Shown one piece after another: positions 26,388-36,015 of a DNA stretch of 64,000 nucleotides. Origin of the DNA: an uncultured Psychroserpens sp. (lineage in GTDB: Bacteria; Bacteroidota; Bacteroidia; Flavobacteriales; Flavobacteriaceae); assembly GCF_947500255.1 (NCBI RefSeq), contig NZ_CANMRL010000001.1, forward strand, positions 372,001 through 436,000. The letters are read 5' to 3'. The notes under the pieces are model-generated. The model was not told the DNA's origin, searched no databases, and was given only the letters and a program-made list of their open reading frames with translations. Made by a program: the position numbers and the translations under genes. How positions within the stretch are numbered: position 1 is the first letter of the stretch; every line of letters begins with the position of its first letter.

Positions 26388-29300
26388 CTAATAACTCCTT
26401 ATTGAACTCATAATCTTTATAATTCACCTTAAATAGGGCGCTGTATAGCGATGGGATAAACAATAATGTTATTATTGTTCCAAATAACAATCCTACCATA
26501 ATCCCAATAGCCATACCTTCCCACATCTCTCCTCCAGAAATATATAGAGGAATTAAACCTAATACTGTTGTAAACGTAGCAAGAAGAATAGGTCTAAATC
26601 GTTGCAAACAAGCGGCAATGACTGCATCTTGTTCTGACCTTCCTAAATCACGTTGTTCAACTTCCATGCGGTCAATAAGTACAATAGCATTATTAATAAC
26701 GATTCCAGCTAAAGAGATCACACCTAAAAATGGCATAAAACCGAATGCTTCACCAAATACCAATAAGCCAATAACAACACCAATGATACCTAAAGGAATT
26801 GTAAGTACGACCATTGTCATTTTTCTAAAGGAGTTAAACTGAATAATTAAAAGCAGAACAATTATAAATGCCGAAACAGGCAAGTATCCAATTACAGAAC
26901 CCATACTTTCGGCAGTTTGCTTAGCATCACCTCCAAACTCATATTGATAATCTTGCGGCCAATTTTGTTGTTGTTCTATTAACCATGGCGTTATTGCTTT
27001 AGTAATTTCAGAGGCATTTCCACTTGCTCTTAATTCACTAGTCACATTTATGGTTCGACGCAAATCAAAACGTTTAATTTTTGAATATTGCCATTGCGGA
27101 ACAATTGAAGCCACCTGCAATAGAGGCACACTTTTACCAGAATTTTGCGAATATATATTCAACGTCTCTAATGATGCTAGTGATTGTTGTTGACTCACAT
27201 CACTTCGCATTATTATTGGTATAGACTTATCATCTTCACGATACTCACCTGTTTGAAAGCCATCCAACACAGTTCTGAGCGATGTAGCAATATCTTCACT
27301 CGTTATTCCAGCAGTTTGAGCCCTATTTTGATCTATTTCAATTAAGAATTTTTTACTCTTTGGTCCCCAATCATCTTTTACATTTTTGGTTCCAGTAATA
27401 GTAGATAATTTTAACTTAACTGCTTCAGCGATTCGAGACAATTCATCAGGGTTTTTACCAGAAACTTTAATCTCAATAGGTGTTCCGCTACCTCCTGCAC
27501 CCAAAACCCCAACTTTTATATCTGCGTTAGGAAAATTATCAAACGTAAACTTATCAAGTTTTGTAATCATCTCATTGTTTTCATTAAAAGATGATGTATT
27601 AACCAGAATATGAGCATAATTTGAATTTGCTTCATCTGGAGAATATCCTAAATCATATGATTCAGGTCCTTCACCGATGTAAGACGACCAATCTGAAATA
27701 CCATTAACTCTATTGGTATTGACTTGCAACGAATCTGCCATAAATTGTTCAATACGCTTAACGACTTCGGTTGTACGTTCGATTTTATTTCCTTCAGGTA
27801 AATTTATATCTATAGTAATCATATTTCGATCACTATCGGGAAAGAAGATGAAAGGTATTTTTGTAAATCCATATAAGGATGCAAAAAAGATAAGAAATAT
27901 CCCTATGATCACTTTCCATTTATTGGTTAATGCAATTAAGATTAGATCCTTGTAATATCTTTTGTATTTATTAATAATCCTATCTATAAAACTAGGTTTG
28001 CTTTCTCCTTTTGGTTTTACTTTTAAAAAGAGATAACAGAATAACGTAATAACTGTTAATGCTATCATCCAAGACGACAATAACGCTATTGAAATCACAA
28101 CAAAAATTGGCCCAACGATATCTCCCATAGTCGTTGGAGATAAATAAAACGCTAAAAATGCTGCCGAAGTTGTTAAGGTTGAAATTAGTAAAGGCATCCA
28201 TAATTCTGAAAAGGCTTCAACAGCTGCACGTTTTTTATCAATACCTTGTTCCATCTTAACCATGATGGTTTCGGCTACTACAATAGCATTATCAACCAAC
28301 ATCCCAAGAGCCATAATTAAAGCCGCTAATGTTACTTGATTTAATCCCATATCAATAACTCCCATAATCATCAAAGTCATGATGGTCACTATTGGAATAA
28401 GACTCGCAATAACAAAACCTGTTCTAAAGCCTAAAAAGACGAGCATTACCAACAATACAATGGCAATTGATTGCATGAGATTGACTATAAAATCATTGAC
28501 TTTCACATCAATATAAGTGTCTAATGAAGAGACTCTCGTAATTTCTAAACCAAGGGGTAATTTTTGTTGCCATTCATTAACTACAGCATTAACCTCTTCT
28601 CCAAGTGAAATCACGTTGGCATTTTCTTTTAAGTTCACATGTAATGAAATGGCATCTTTTCCATTGATACGGACTTTTTGCGTTGGTGGATCGATATACC
28701 CTTGCTCTACAGAAGTAATATCACCTAGTTTCACTAACTGTGTCCCATTATTATTACCAACAGATATAAGCATATTCCTAATATCTTCTACAGAATTAAA
28801 GTTTCCTGTTGGTTCTAAAATAATACGTTCGTCTCCTAAATTAATCTGCCCTCCAGAATTTAAGATATTAGTTGAAGCAATAGATTGTTGCAATTTTGAA
28901 GCAGACAATCCATACTCTTTTAATCGCGTATTATCAAATTCAACAAAAATGCGTTCATCTTGCTCACCTCCCATTTCAACCTTTGCAGCGTCCGGTATTT
29001 TAATAAGAGCGTCTTTGATATCATCCGCATATTCCTTCATCTCGGCATAGGAGTATCCATCAGAAGTTAACCCAATTACAATCCCATAAACATCTCCTAC
29101 ACCATCATCTTTTAAAGATGGTTGAACACCTTGAGGTAAGCCTTGTAAATCATTTAATTTACGTCGTAATCGATCCCAAACCGCTTGCATTTTTTTAGGC
29201 GAAACCTCATCTTTCAAAGTTACTGTGACAACAGATAAACCTGATCTCGAAGTACTTTTTACTTCTTTTAATTCTGGAAGTTCTTGAGCTACTTTTTCTA

Positions 29301-29499
29301 TTTTATCTGTAACCAATTGCTCTACACGTTCTGGACCAGCACCTGGAAACTGAGATACTACAGTAGCAACTCTTACTGTATAAGGAGGCATGCTATCTCT
29401 TGACAAACCAGAATACATGGTTAAACCCATAAGTATTATGGTAGCCAATACCATAAAAGTAATTCTGTTTTTATCTATAGAAAATTGTGATAAATTCAT
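26380..29499 (-). CDS. RND efflux permease (AcrB family)
   Basis: A 1039-residue inner-membrane proton-driven pump with the usual duplicated architecture: one helix, a large periplasmic loop, helices 2-7, a second loop, helices 8-12. The TM4 proton-relay region reads GMLVDNAIVVAE, so one aspartate of the classical DD pair is Asn, a pattern seen in other RND branches. It works with the adaptor (18 bases upstream) and the TolC-type gene before that. The substrates are unknown; a drug/solvent type rather than heavy-metal type seems likelier. Confidence 0.93.
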   Translation of the reverse strand: MNLSQFSIDKNRITFMVLATIILMGLTMYSGLSRDSMPPYTVRVATVVSQFPGAGPERVEQLVTDKIEKVAQELPELKEVKSTSRSGLSVVTVTLKDEVSPKKMQAVWDRLRRKLNDLQGLPQGVQPSLKDDGVGDVYGIVIGLTSDGYSYAEMKEYADDIKDALIKIPDAAKVEMGGEQDERIFVEFDNTRLKEYGLSASKLQQSIASTNILNSGGQINLGDERIILEPTGNFNSVEDIRNMLISVGNNNGTQLVKLGDITSVEQGYIDPPTQKVRINGKDAISLHVNLKENANVISLGEEVNAVVNEWQQKLPLGLEITRVSSLDTYIDVKVNDFIVNLMQSIAIVLLVMLVFLGFRTGFVIASLIPIVTIMTLMIMGVIDMGLNQVTLAALIMALGMLVDNAIVVAETIMVKMEQGIDKKRAAVEAFSELWMPLLISTLTTSAAFLAFYLSPTTMGDIVGPIFVVISIALLSSWMIALTVITLFCYLFLKVKPKGESKPSFIDRIINKYKRYYKDLILIALTNKWKVIIGIFLIFFASLYGFTKIPFIFFPDSDRNMITIDINLPEGNKIERTTEVVKRIEQFMADSLQVNTNRVNGISDWSSYIGEGPESYDLGYSPDEANSNYAHILVNTSSFNENNEMITKLDKFTFDNFPNADIKVGVLGAGGSGTPIEIKVSGKNPDELSRIAEAVKLKLSTITGTKNVKDDWGPKSKKFLIEIDQNRAQTAGITSEDIATSLRTVLDGFQTGEYREDDKSIPIIMRSDVSQQQSLASLETLNIYSQNSGKSVPLLQVASIVPQWQYSKIKRFDLRRTINVTSELRASGNASEITKAITPWLIEQQQNWPQDYQYEFGGDAKQTAESMGSVIGYLPVSAFIIVLLLIIQFNSFRKMTMVVLTIPLGIIGVVIGLLVFGEAFGFMPFLGVISLAGIVINNAIVLIDRMEVEQRDLGRSEQDAVIAACLQRFRPILLATFTTVLGLIPLYISGGEMWEGMAIGIMVGLLFGTIITLLFIPSLYSALFKVNYKDYEFNKELLDD

Positions 29500-29517
29500 T
29501 TAGTTGGTTGTTTAGAA

Positions 29518-30597
29518 TTACTGTAGTCTTACTTCTTGTCCGTCTAATAATGTTTGTAAACCCGCAGTTGCTATTTTCTGTCCTTCTGTCAATCCAGATA
29601 CTATTTCAAAGCCATCTCCTGTTAAGTTACCAATCGTAATTGGTTGTTTCTTTACTTTAGTTGTTTCACCTTCTTCAACGAGAAATACGAATCGACCATT
29701 ACTATCTTCTCCAACCGCATTAGCAGGAACGACTAATACAGTGCTTTTTGTTTTACTATCTCCAAAATCAAAAGTAACATTGGCAGCCATACCACTTTTT
29801 ATTTCATCGCTAGGATTAGTTATTGTAACACGTACTGGATATGTTGATGTATTTGAATCTACAGACGGAGCAACCTCAGTCACCTTTCCTTTAAACTTTT
29901 TATCAGACAAAGAAGTGAAACTTACATTCACAAGCATATCTTGTTTTACACCATTAATGACACTTTCTGGAATCCCTAAAGTAATTTCCATATCCTTTCC
30001 TGCATTAAGCGTAGCAACGGCTTGACCAGCGCTAACATTCTCATCAATTTCAGACATCACTGCAGCTATAACACCATTTTCTGGAGCATTGATATATCCA
30101 AAACGTATTTGCTCTTGCTGAATAGCTACACCTCGTTTAGCTGATTCATGACTCTGTTGTGCTGTTTTATAAGCATTCTTCGCCGCTTCAAAATCACTTA
30201 ATGAAGAACTTCCTTTTTCGTATAAAGACCGTACTCGATTTAAACTCAGTTTAGCGGTATTCATTTGTGATGCTGCGCTATTTAAATCTGTTATAGCTTG
30301 CTCATATGACAATCGAGATTGCACATTATCCAGCTTAGCCAATAGTTGTCCTTTTTTTACTTTTTGACCCAATTTAACATCAAATTGCGTAATGATTCCA
30401 TTATTCCGGAAACTCAAATTAATAATCTTATCTGTTTGAGCGGTTCCGCTAAATGATCTTATTTTCTCTCCTCCTAAATACGTTACCGTTTGATATTTAA
30501 CAGGGCGAACAAATTTTTCCACAGCTTTTTTTTCTTCAGAACAGGAAAAAAATGCCATTAATAAAAGGAGGTAAATACTAGTTTTATTTTTCATCAT
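29518..30597 (-). CDS. RND periplasmic adaptor lipoprotein (MFP/HlyD family)
   Basis: A 359-residue membrane-fusion lipoprotein with lipobox FFSC near residue 19. The lipoyl half-motifs GQKVKKGQLLAKLDN and YINAPENGVIAAV flank an alpha-hairpin of about 75 residues rich in Ala, Gln and Ser, followed by beta-barrel and membrane-proximal domains ending ATAGLQTLLDGQEVRL. It bridges the permease and the outer-membrane channel. It lies 5 bases downstream of the TolC fusion gene in transcription order. Confidence 0.92.
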   Translation of the reverse strand: MMKNKTSIYLLLLMAFFSCSEEKKAVEKFVRPVKYQTVTYLGGEKIRSFSGTAQTDKIINLSFRNNGIITQFDVKLGQKVKKGQLLAKLDNVQSRLSYEQAITDLNSAASQMNTAKLSLNRVRSLYEKGSSSLSDFEAAKNAYKTAQQSHESAKRGVAIQQEQIRFGYINAPENGVIAAVMSEIDENVSAGQAVATLNAGKDMEITLGIPESVINGVKQDMLVNVSFTSLSDKKFKGKVTEVAPSVDSNTSTYPVRVTITNPSDEIKSGMAANVTFDFGDSKTKSTVLVVPANAVGEDSNGRFVFLVEEGETTKVKKQPITIGNLTGDGFEIVSGLTEGQKIATAGLQTLLDGQEVRLQ

Positions 30598-30602
30598 AAA
30601 TT

Positions 30603-32945
30603 CTAATTTCTTGTGTTTAAATACTCTAAAAAGCGCTGATTAAATTCGTTGTTTTTGGCTTGATCATTCAGCAGAAAATAATACCCCAGAAAGCGCTCCA
30701 TTTGCAAAGCATTGATTAGATAGTTATATACTGCACTTACACTTGCGACTCTTGCGCTTAAATAGTTGTTTTGGGCATCTATTAATTGTACAATATTTAC
30801 AGCACCGTTTGAATAGGATGTTTGTGTTAAATCAAGTGCTTCTTTGGCAGTTTCTTCAGAAACTTTAGACAATTCAATATTAGATATTTGATTGATAATA
30901 TTTAAAACCGAATTTCTAATATTTGCGGATAAAGCTAATTCTGTATTCTCTTTATTAATATTTAATTGATCTTTTTGAATAATAGCTGTTTGCCTATTGA
31001 TATTAGTTTGATTGCTATTTAATATAGGAATAGATACATTTAAAGCGATATTGTAATTATCATCTAAAAAAGACGTTCCTGGTGGCGCCGTACTACCTAT
31101 ACCATTTCTATCAAAAATTCTATTATATTGTCCTTGTAAGGCAATTGTTGGTAAAAAACGACCATAACTATTTAACTTTATATTCCGTTCGGTGGCATCT
31201 AAGTTATAATCTAAGGCTTTTAATTCGGGAGCATTGTTTTTTGATTCTTGAATTAAGAATTCAATAAAGGGTTCTCTTAACTTCGGATTATCTAATAAAT
31301 CAATAAAACTATCGTAATTATACTGTTGTAAAAAGCCTTGATCTAAATTGACATCTTCAATACTTATTTCAGTATTTACAGGATTATTAAGCAATTGATT
31401 CAAAGTCACAAAGCTCTGCTCTAATTGATTAATTGCCTCAACCATAGCTTGTGTATTTTGTGCCATTTGGCTACGAAAACGTAATAAATCTGATTTTCCA
31501 GATTCGCCAGCTTCGTAGTTTTGTTCGGCAATTTGCAAATTTCTCCGTGTCAATTCTAAATTACCCATTTGAATCTGTAAGTTTGCTTTAAGTATTAAGG
31601 CGTTGAAATACGCATTAGAAGCATCAAAAACTGAGTTTAATTGCTCGGCATTGAAATTTTCCTGTTGTGCTTGCAATACACTCTTTTGAATAGAAATATT
31701 GGCATTAGCTGCTTCAGAAAACACGGTTTGTTGTAAGGTAATATTTCCTGCCGTTTGAAATTCTGGACTTTGCCCATTACTAATCTCTGCAAGGTTTGGG
31801 TCTGTATAAGTGCCATTAGCTGCGGCAGTTAAACTTGGCAAATAGTTACTTTTAGCTGTCTTAAGATCCTGTCCACTTAATTCAACATCTTTTTGAATGG
31901 ACTGCAATGATAAATTTTGATCTAGTACTGTATTGATGACATCTATTAAATTGTATTGCTTCTCAGAAATTACGTTTTCAAACTTACCCACAAAATCTGT
32001 ATCGTTGATTAAACTATACTTGATTGGAATTCCAACCAATTCAGTGGTATTAAAATTTATAGTTAAACGTTCACTAAAATCAATAAATACTGGCATTTCA
32101 GACAACGGAGTTCCATTAATATAGCCTTCTACTGAAAGTGATATACGACGAATAAATTGGTTTAAATTATCTTGAGATTGATTAGTTACCATCAAACCTT
32201 GTTCAACCTGTTTTATACCATTAGATGTAAATGATGGTAGCTTTTTATCAATAAAAGCTTGAGCCAATAATTTCACCTCATCGTCTTTTAAGAAAAACCC
32301 ACTAGCTAAGTATACAGCATCAATATCGTCCAAGTTCGACGTGATATCTGAAACTGTTTTAAAAGGAATTAGTTTGTAGCTGGCATCCAAAGCTTCAAAC
32401 TCTTTATCAAAGGTATCTTTTAAAGGTAAAAGGTTTACCATATGGTCTTCAACCAAGATTCCTAATGTTTTATAATTGGTAAGGGTTTTAAACTTGATAA
32501 AATCTTCATTGTAAGATTCAGATTCTATTAAATAGGTGAAGTTATCAATTCCAGAAGTAGTCTTACTAAAATCGATTGAACTAAAATCTCTATTAACAGC
32601 ACCAAATAAAATGGTAGGCTTTTCATAAACAGGTTGCTTACTCACTATCTCATTATTAACGACACCAAAGGCAAGAATAATGTCGGTATCATTAGAAACA
32701 AGCGTATTATAATGTAGTCTCGCGTTTTCTAAGTTGTAGTTATTGACAAGAATATTTTTTTCAGAAAATATAATATTAGCGTCTTCTCCTACTACAGCAA
32801 TAATCTGGTTTTGAATTTTTTGAAGCAAAGGCTCCATTTCTTCGGTTCTATTGTCTAGTAAAATACCAATAGCATAAGTATCTTTTTTTTGTGAAAAGGC
32901 AAATGTAACAAAAGTCAACGCTAATACTAAGATGATTTTTTTCAT
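30603..32945 (-). CDS. Fusion of ABC substrate-binding-like domain and TolC-family efflux protein
   Basis: A 780-residue exported protein. After a signal peptide (TFAFSQ), residues about 20-330 look like a type 1 periplasmic binding protein of the ABC_sub_bind group (DAVYLASGFF, VEGYINGTPLSEMPVF, then LTINFNTTELVGIPI). Residues about 335-775 are a TolC/OEP protein with long Ala/Gln/Asn-rich helices, e.g. AEQNYEAGESGKSDLLRFRS. Ordinary TolC proteins have about 450 residues. The extra domain could sense or capture the efflux substrate. It is the first gene of the RND operon. Confidence 0.88.
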   Translation of the reverse strand: MKKIILVLALTFVTFAFSQKKDTYAIGILLDNRTEEMEPLLQKIQNQIIAVVGEDANIIFSEKNILVNNYNLENARLHYNTLVSNDTDIILAFGVVNNEIVSKQPVYEKPTILFGAVNRDFSSIDFSKTTSGIDNFTYLIESESYNEDFIKFKTLTNYKTLGILVEDHMVNLLPLKDTFDKEFEALDASYKLIPFKTVSDITSNLDDIDAVYLASGFFLKDDEVKLLAQAFIDKKLPSFTSNGIKQVEQGLMVTNQSQDNLNQFIRRISLSVEGYINGTPLSEMPVFIDFSERLTINFNTTELVGIPIKYSLINDTDFVGKFENVISEKQYNLIDVINTVLDQNLSLQSIQKDVELSGQDLKTAKSNYLPSLTAAANGTYTDPNLAEISNGQSPEFQTAGNITLQQTVFSEAANANISIQKSVLQAQQENFNAEQLNSVFDASNAYFNALILKANLQIQMGNLELTRRNLQIAEQNYEAGESGKSDLLRFRSQMAQNTQAMVEAINQLEQSFVTLNQLLNNPVNTEISIEDVNLDQGFLQQYNYDSFIDLLDNPKLREPFIEFLIQESKNNAPELKALDYNLDATERNIKLNSYGRFLPTIALQGQYNRIFDRNGIGSTAPPGTSFLDDNYNIALNVSIPILNSNQTNINRQTAIIQKDQLNINKENTELALSANIRNSVLNIINQISNIELSKVSEETAKEALDLTQTSYSNGAVNIVQLIDAQNNYLSARVASVSAVYNYLINALQMERFLGYYFLLNDQAKNNEFNQRFLEYLNTRN

Positions 32946-33023
32946 TTCAAATTGTTATTTTGTAAATATAACTGTTATACAAATAAATAACTACTACTAA
33001 TTATAACTAAAATCAAATCATAA

Positions 33024-33155
33024 GTTAGATTACACAGTTATGCTACTGGTGATCCTGTACCAGTTCCAAAATTTATTTATGTGTTAATTGCGATAGTTCT
33101 CTTTGTTTCTGTATTGGCATATTTCAGAAATAAAAAATTCAAAAAATCTTTATAA
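33024..33155 (+). pseudogene. Possible gene remnant encoding a membrane anchor
   Basis: An open frame of 43 codons that ends at TAA 33153-33155 and has no ATG before its hydrophobic part. The sequence ATGDPVPVPKFIYVLIAIVL is followed by a basic tail (NKKFKKSL), which looks like the C-terminal anchor of a longer protein. The upstream part is missing: a stop precedes it at 33021. It could be the last piece of a deleted gene, or a small protein with a non-ATG start. Together with the dyad, -7 element and micro-ORF, it accounts for most of the 480-base gap. Confidence 0.35.
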
Positions 33156-33163
33156 ACACTCAC

Positions 33164-33177
33164 ATGACAAAAGTCAT
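33164..33177. promoter_or_regulatory. CRP/FNR-like dyad operator
   Basis: ATGAC-AAAA-GTCAT is a perfect dyad with 5-base arms and 4-base spacing, the geometry of CRP/FNR-superfamily sites. Its centre (33170.5) is about 41 bases before the transcription start predicted from the TAACTTTG element at 33200, the class II activator position. The downstream genes are fumarate-respiration genes. The site is observed; the regulator is inferred and not in the window. Confidence 0.5.
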
Positions 33178-33199
33178 ATTCCTCAAGATTTTAACATGC

Positions 33200-33207
33200 T
33201 AACTTTG
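33200..33207 (+). promoter_or_regulatory. Promoter -7 element TAACTTTG
   Basis: An exact match to the Bacteroidota -7 consensus TAnnTTTG, 42 bases before the micro-ORF. At the -33 position there is TTC (33179-33181, 18-base spacer) instead of TTG. A weak -33 would fit a promoter that needs an activator bound at the adjacent dyad. Confidence 0.55.
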
Positions 33208-33249
33208 TATAACATATAATAAAAAGCTGTTTCATTTAAATATAAAATA

Positions 33250-33354
33250 ATGGAAATCTTACAAATTTGTTTAAAATTATTAGTCCTAATAGTACCATTA
33301 GTTAGTATTGGTTTATATGGATTAATAAAAGGAAAGAAGGATTTAAAAAAGTGA
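33250..33354 (+). CDS. 34-residue putative membrane microprotein
   Basis: ATG to TGA encodes 34 residues: a short start, one hydrophobic helix (LLVLIVPLVSIGLYGLI) and a strongly basic end (KGKKDLKK). It lies between a promoter-like element and the cytochrome b subunit gene, 73 bases before the latter. Single-helix microproteins often accompany respiratory membrane complexes, but no family is recognised. It could also be chance, since the leader is short and AT-rich. Confidence 0.45.
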   Translation: MEILQICLKLLVLIVPLVSIGLYGLIKGKKDLKK

Positions 33355-33427
33355 TGTTTTTTCACTAAATTAGTAGCTAATATTCTAAGATTTAGAAGAA
33401 GTATCCAATCAATCAAAATTAACTTCG

Positions 33428-34090
33428 ATGAATCCACTGTTTTTTAGAAAAACAATTATTGCTGCGACAGGCCTTTTTCTTTGTGTATTTTTGATTGTAC
33501 ATCTCTCTGCAAATTGTATTTTACTATTACCAGAGGATATTGCCAGAGATTTATATAACTCCTACTCGACAACATTACGGGAAAGTCCCTTAATTAAGAT
33601 CATAGCTTACGTTTTATATGCATCCATAATTCTTCACGCATTTTATGCTTTATTGGTAACACTTAGAAATCGCAAAGCTAAACCTCAAAAATATGTTGTT
33701 AATCACTCCAATGAAAATAGCACCTGGACCTCTCAAAATATGGGATTAATAGGCACAATAATATTACTATTCATTATTGTGCATTTAGCAAATTTCTGGG
33801 CACGAATTAAACTTGGAATGGGAGAAGAAGTTCGGTTAGATGATATGGGCAACAAAGATGTTTATGAAGTAACATATAACTTATTTCAAAACATCTACTT
33901 TGTTATCTTTTATACCCTAATTTCTATTCCTCTGGCATTACATTTACATCACGGTTTAAAAAGCGCCTTCAAAACCTTAGGCTTTTATCATAAAAAAGGA
34001 TTGAAATTTTTAGCAAAAGTATCCTTAATATATGCGATTATAATGGGTGTTGGTTTTGGGATTATTCCTTTTATCGTTTATTTCAAATAA
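33428..34090 (+). CDS. sdhC: Succinate dehydrogenase/fumarate reductase cytochrome b subunit
   Basis: A 220-residue membrane anchor with five helices, of the single-subunit b558 type found in Bacteroidota, Bacillus and Wolinella. Histidines for haem and quinone binding occur in helices: IVHLSANCILLL, IILHAFYALL, IIVHLANFW and LHLHHGL. It anchors the flavoprotein and iron-sulfur subunits and exchanges electrons with (mena)quinone. The flavoprotein gene follows after 7 bases. The context favours the fumarate-reducing direction. Confidence 0.92.
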   Translation: MNPLFFRKTIIAATGLFLCVFLIVHLSANCILLLPEDIARDLYNSYSTTLRESPLIKIIAYVLYASIILHAFYALLVTLRNRKAKPQKYVVNHSNENSTWTSQNMGLIGTIILLFIIVHLANFWARIKLGMGEEVRLDDMGNKDVYEVTYNLFQNIYFVIFYTLISIPLALHLHHGLKSAFKTLGFYHKKGLKFLAKVSLIYAIIMGVGFGIIPFIVYFK

Positions 34091-34097
34091 CTAGAAG

Positions 34098-36008
34098 ATG
34101 ACATTAGATTCAAAAATTCCAGAAGGAAAACTCGAAGATAAATGGCGTAACTACCAAGTTAAGTCCCAATTAATAAACCCTGCAAATAAGAAAAAGCTCA
34201 ATATCATTATTGTTGGCTCTGGATTATCTGGTGCTGGAGCAGCTTCTACTCTAGCTGAATTAGGCTATGATGTGAAGTGCTTCTGTTATCAGGATTCTGC
34301 CAGACGTGCCCATTCTGTCGCAGCTCAAGGCGGAATAAATGCCGCTAAAAACTATCAACATGATGGCGATAGTGTGTATCGTATGTTTTACGACACATTA
34401 AAGGGTGGTGACTTTAGGTCACGTGAAGCCAACACTTATCGGTTAGCAGAATTATCTGCTCCGCTCATTGACCATTTTGTACAGCAAGGGGTACCTTTTG
34501 CAAGAGAATATGGAGGCACTTTGGTTAATCGGAGTTTTGGTGGTGTACAAGTCCAACGCACGTTTTATGCTCGTGGACAAACAGGTCAGCAATTACTTTT
34601 GGCTGCTTATTCTCAATTATATAAAATGGTACGTGCTAAAAAAGTTGAAATGTTTCCGCGAAGCGAAATGTTAGATTTAGTTGTTATTGATGGAAAAGCA
34701 AAAGGTATTATCGTTAGAGATTTAGTGACTGGTAAATTAAAACGTTTTGCTGCTGATGCTGTTGTCTTAGCAACTGGAGGCTATTCTCGTGTATTTAGAC
34801 TATCAACTTTAGCTATTGGTTGCAATGGAAGTGCATTATGGAAAGCACATAAAAAAGGCGCATTATTTGGAGCGCCAAGTTTTACTCAAATTCATCCCAC
34901 AGCATTACCACAGTCTAGTGAAGCACAATCCAAGCTTACCTTAATGTCTGAATCACTTCGTAATGATGGACGCATTTGGGTTCCAAAACAAAAAGGAGAT
35001 TCAAGAAAAGCAAATGATATTCCTGAAGAAGAGCGCGATTATTACTTAGAGCGTCGCTATCCTAGTTTTGGAAATCTTGCCCCTCGTGATATTGCCTCAC
35101 GCGCAGCTAAAGAACGTATAGATGCTGGTTTTGGCGTAGGACGATTAAAAAATGCAGTCTATTTAGATTTTAGACATGCTATTGAAAAATTTGGTTTGGA
35201 AACTATAAAAGATAGGTATGGCAATCTGTTTACGATGTATAAAAAAATTACGGGAATAGACGCTTATAAAGAACCAATGCAAATCTCACCTGCGGCACAT
35301 TTCTCTATGGGTGGACTTTGGGTAGATTATGAATTAATGACAACCATTCCTGGCTTATATGCTGTTGGAGAATGTAATTTTTCTGATCATGGTGCTAACA
35401 GACTAGGTGCTAATTCATTATTGCAAGCAAGTGTTGATGGCTATTTCATATTACCAAATACTATAAATAATTATTTGGCTTCCGAAATAAAAACAGATCA
35501 CCCAACTACAGATCATCTAGAGTTTGAAAAAGCAGAAAAAGAAACCAAAGCACATATAGAACGAATTCTTGCTATAAATGGAACAAAAACAGTCGATCAT
35601 TTTCATAGAAAACTAGGTAAAGTCATGTGGCAAGAATGTGCGATGAGCCGAAATAAATCTGGATTAGAAAAAGCAATTACTCAAATCAAAACGATTAGAG
35701 ATCAGTTTTGGAGTGATGTGAAAGTTACAGGTCACGATAAGGAAATGAATACTGAACTTGAAAAAGCATTACGCTTGGCCGATTTCATTGAATTAGGAAT
35801 TTTAATGTGCACAGACGCTTTAGAGCGTGAAGAATCCTGTGGTGCGCACTTTAGAGAAGAATACCAAACTGAAGATGGAGAAGCTGTGCGTGTAGATAAA
35901 GACTATAGTTATGTTTCAGCCTGGGAATATGATAATGGTGATTTCAAACTACACAAGGAGACACTAGAATTTGAATTTGTTAAACCTTCAGTAAGAAGCT
36001 ATAAATAA
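34098..36008 (+). CDS. sdhA: Succinate dehydrogenase/fumarate reductase flavoprotein subunit
   Basis: A 636-residue subunit of the Bacteroidota/Bacillus type. It has the FAD dinucleotide motif [14 protein letters not shown] near residue 36, the covalent-flavin histidine in [14 protein letters not shown], the substrate-site IHPTALPQS, and the C-terminal [15 protein letters not shown]. It catalyses succinate/fumarate interconversion. Sequence alone does not tell the direction. The neighbouring aspartase and Dcu-type antiporter genes suggest fumarate reduction. It is 7 bases from both partner subunits. Confidence 0.94.
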   Translation: MTLDSKIPEGKLEDKWRNYQVKSQLINPANKKKLNIIIVGSGLSGAGAASTLAELGYDVKCFCYQDSARRAHSVAAQGGINAAKNYQHDGDSVYRMFYDTLKGGDFRSREANTYRLAELSAPLIDHFVQQGVPFAREYGGTLVNRSFGGVQVQRTFYARGQTGQQLLLAAYSQLYKMVRAKKVEMFPRSEMLDLVVIDGKAKGIIVRDLVTGKLKRFAADAVVLATGGYSRVFRLSTLAIGCNGSALWKAHKKGALFGAPSFTQIHPTALPQSSEAQSKLTLMSESLRNDGRIWVPKQKGDSRKANDIPEEERDYYLERRYPSFGNLAPRDIASRAAKERIDAGFGVGRLKNAVYLDFRHAIEKFGLETIKDRYGNLFTMYKKITGIDAYKEPMQISPAAHFSMGGLWVDYELMTTIPGLYAVGECNFSDHGANRLGANSLLQASVDGYFILPNTINNYLASEIKTDHPTTDHLEFEKAEKETKAHIERILAINGTKTVDHFHRKLGKVMWQECAMSRNKSGLEKAITQIKTIRDQFWSDVKVTGHDKEMNTELEKALRLADFIELGILMCTDALEREESCGAHFREEYQTEDGEAVRVDKDYSYVSAWEYDNGDFKLHKETLEFEFVKPSVRSYK

Positions 36009-36015
36009 TTAGATT

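Noticed and set aside
28517-29050. 177-residue plus-strand ORF inside the RND permease gene
   Set aside because: Antisense shadow of a strongly conserved permease; serine- and isoleucine-rich composition typical of such shadows.
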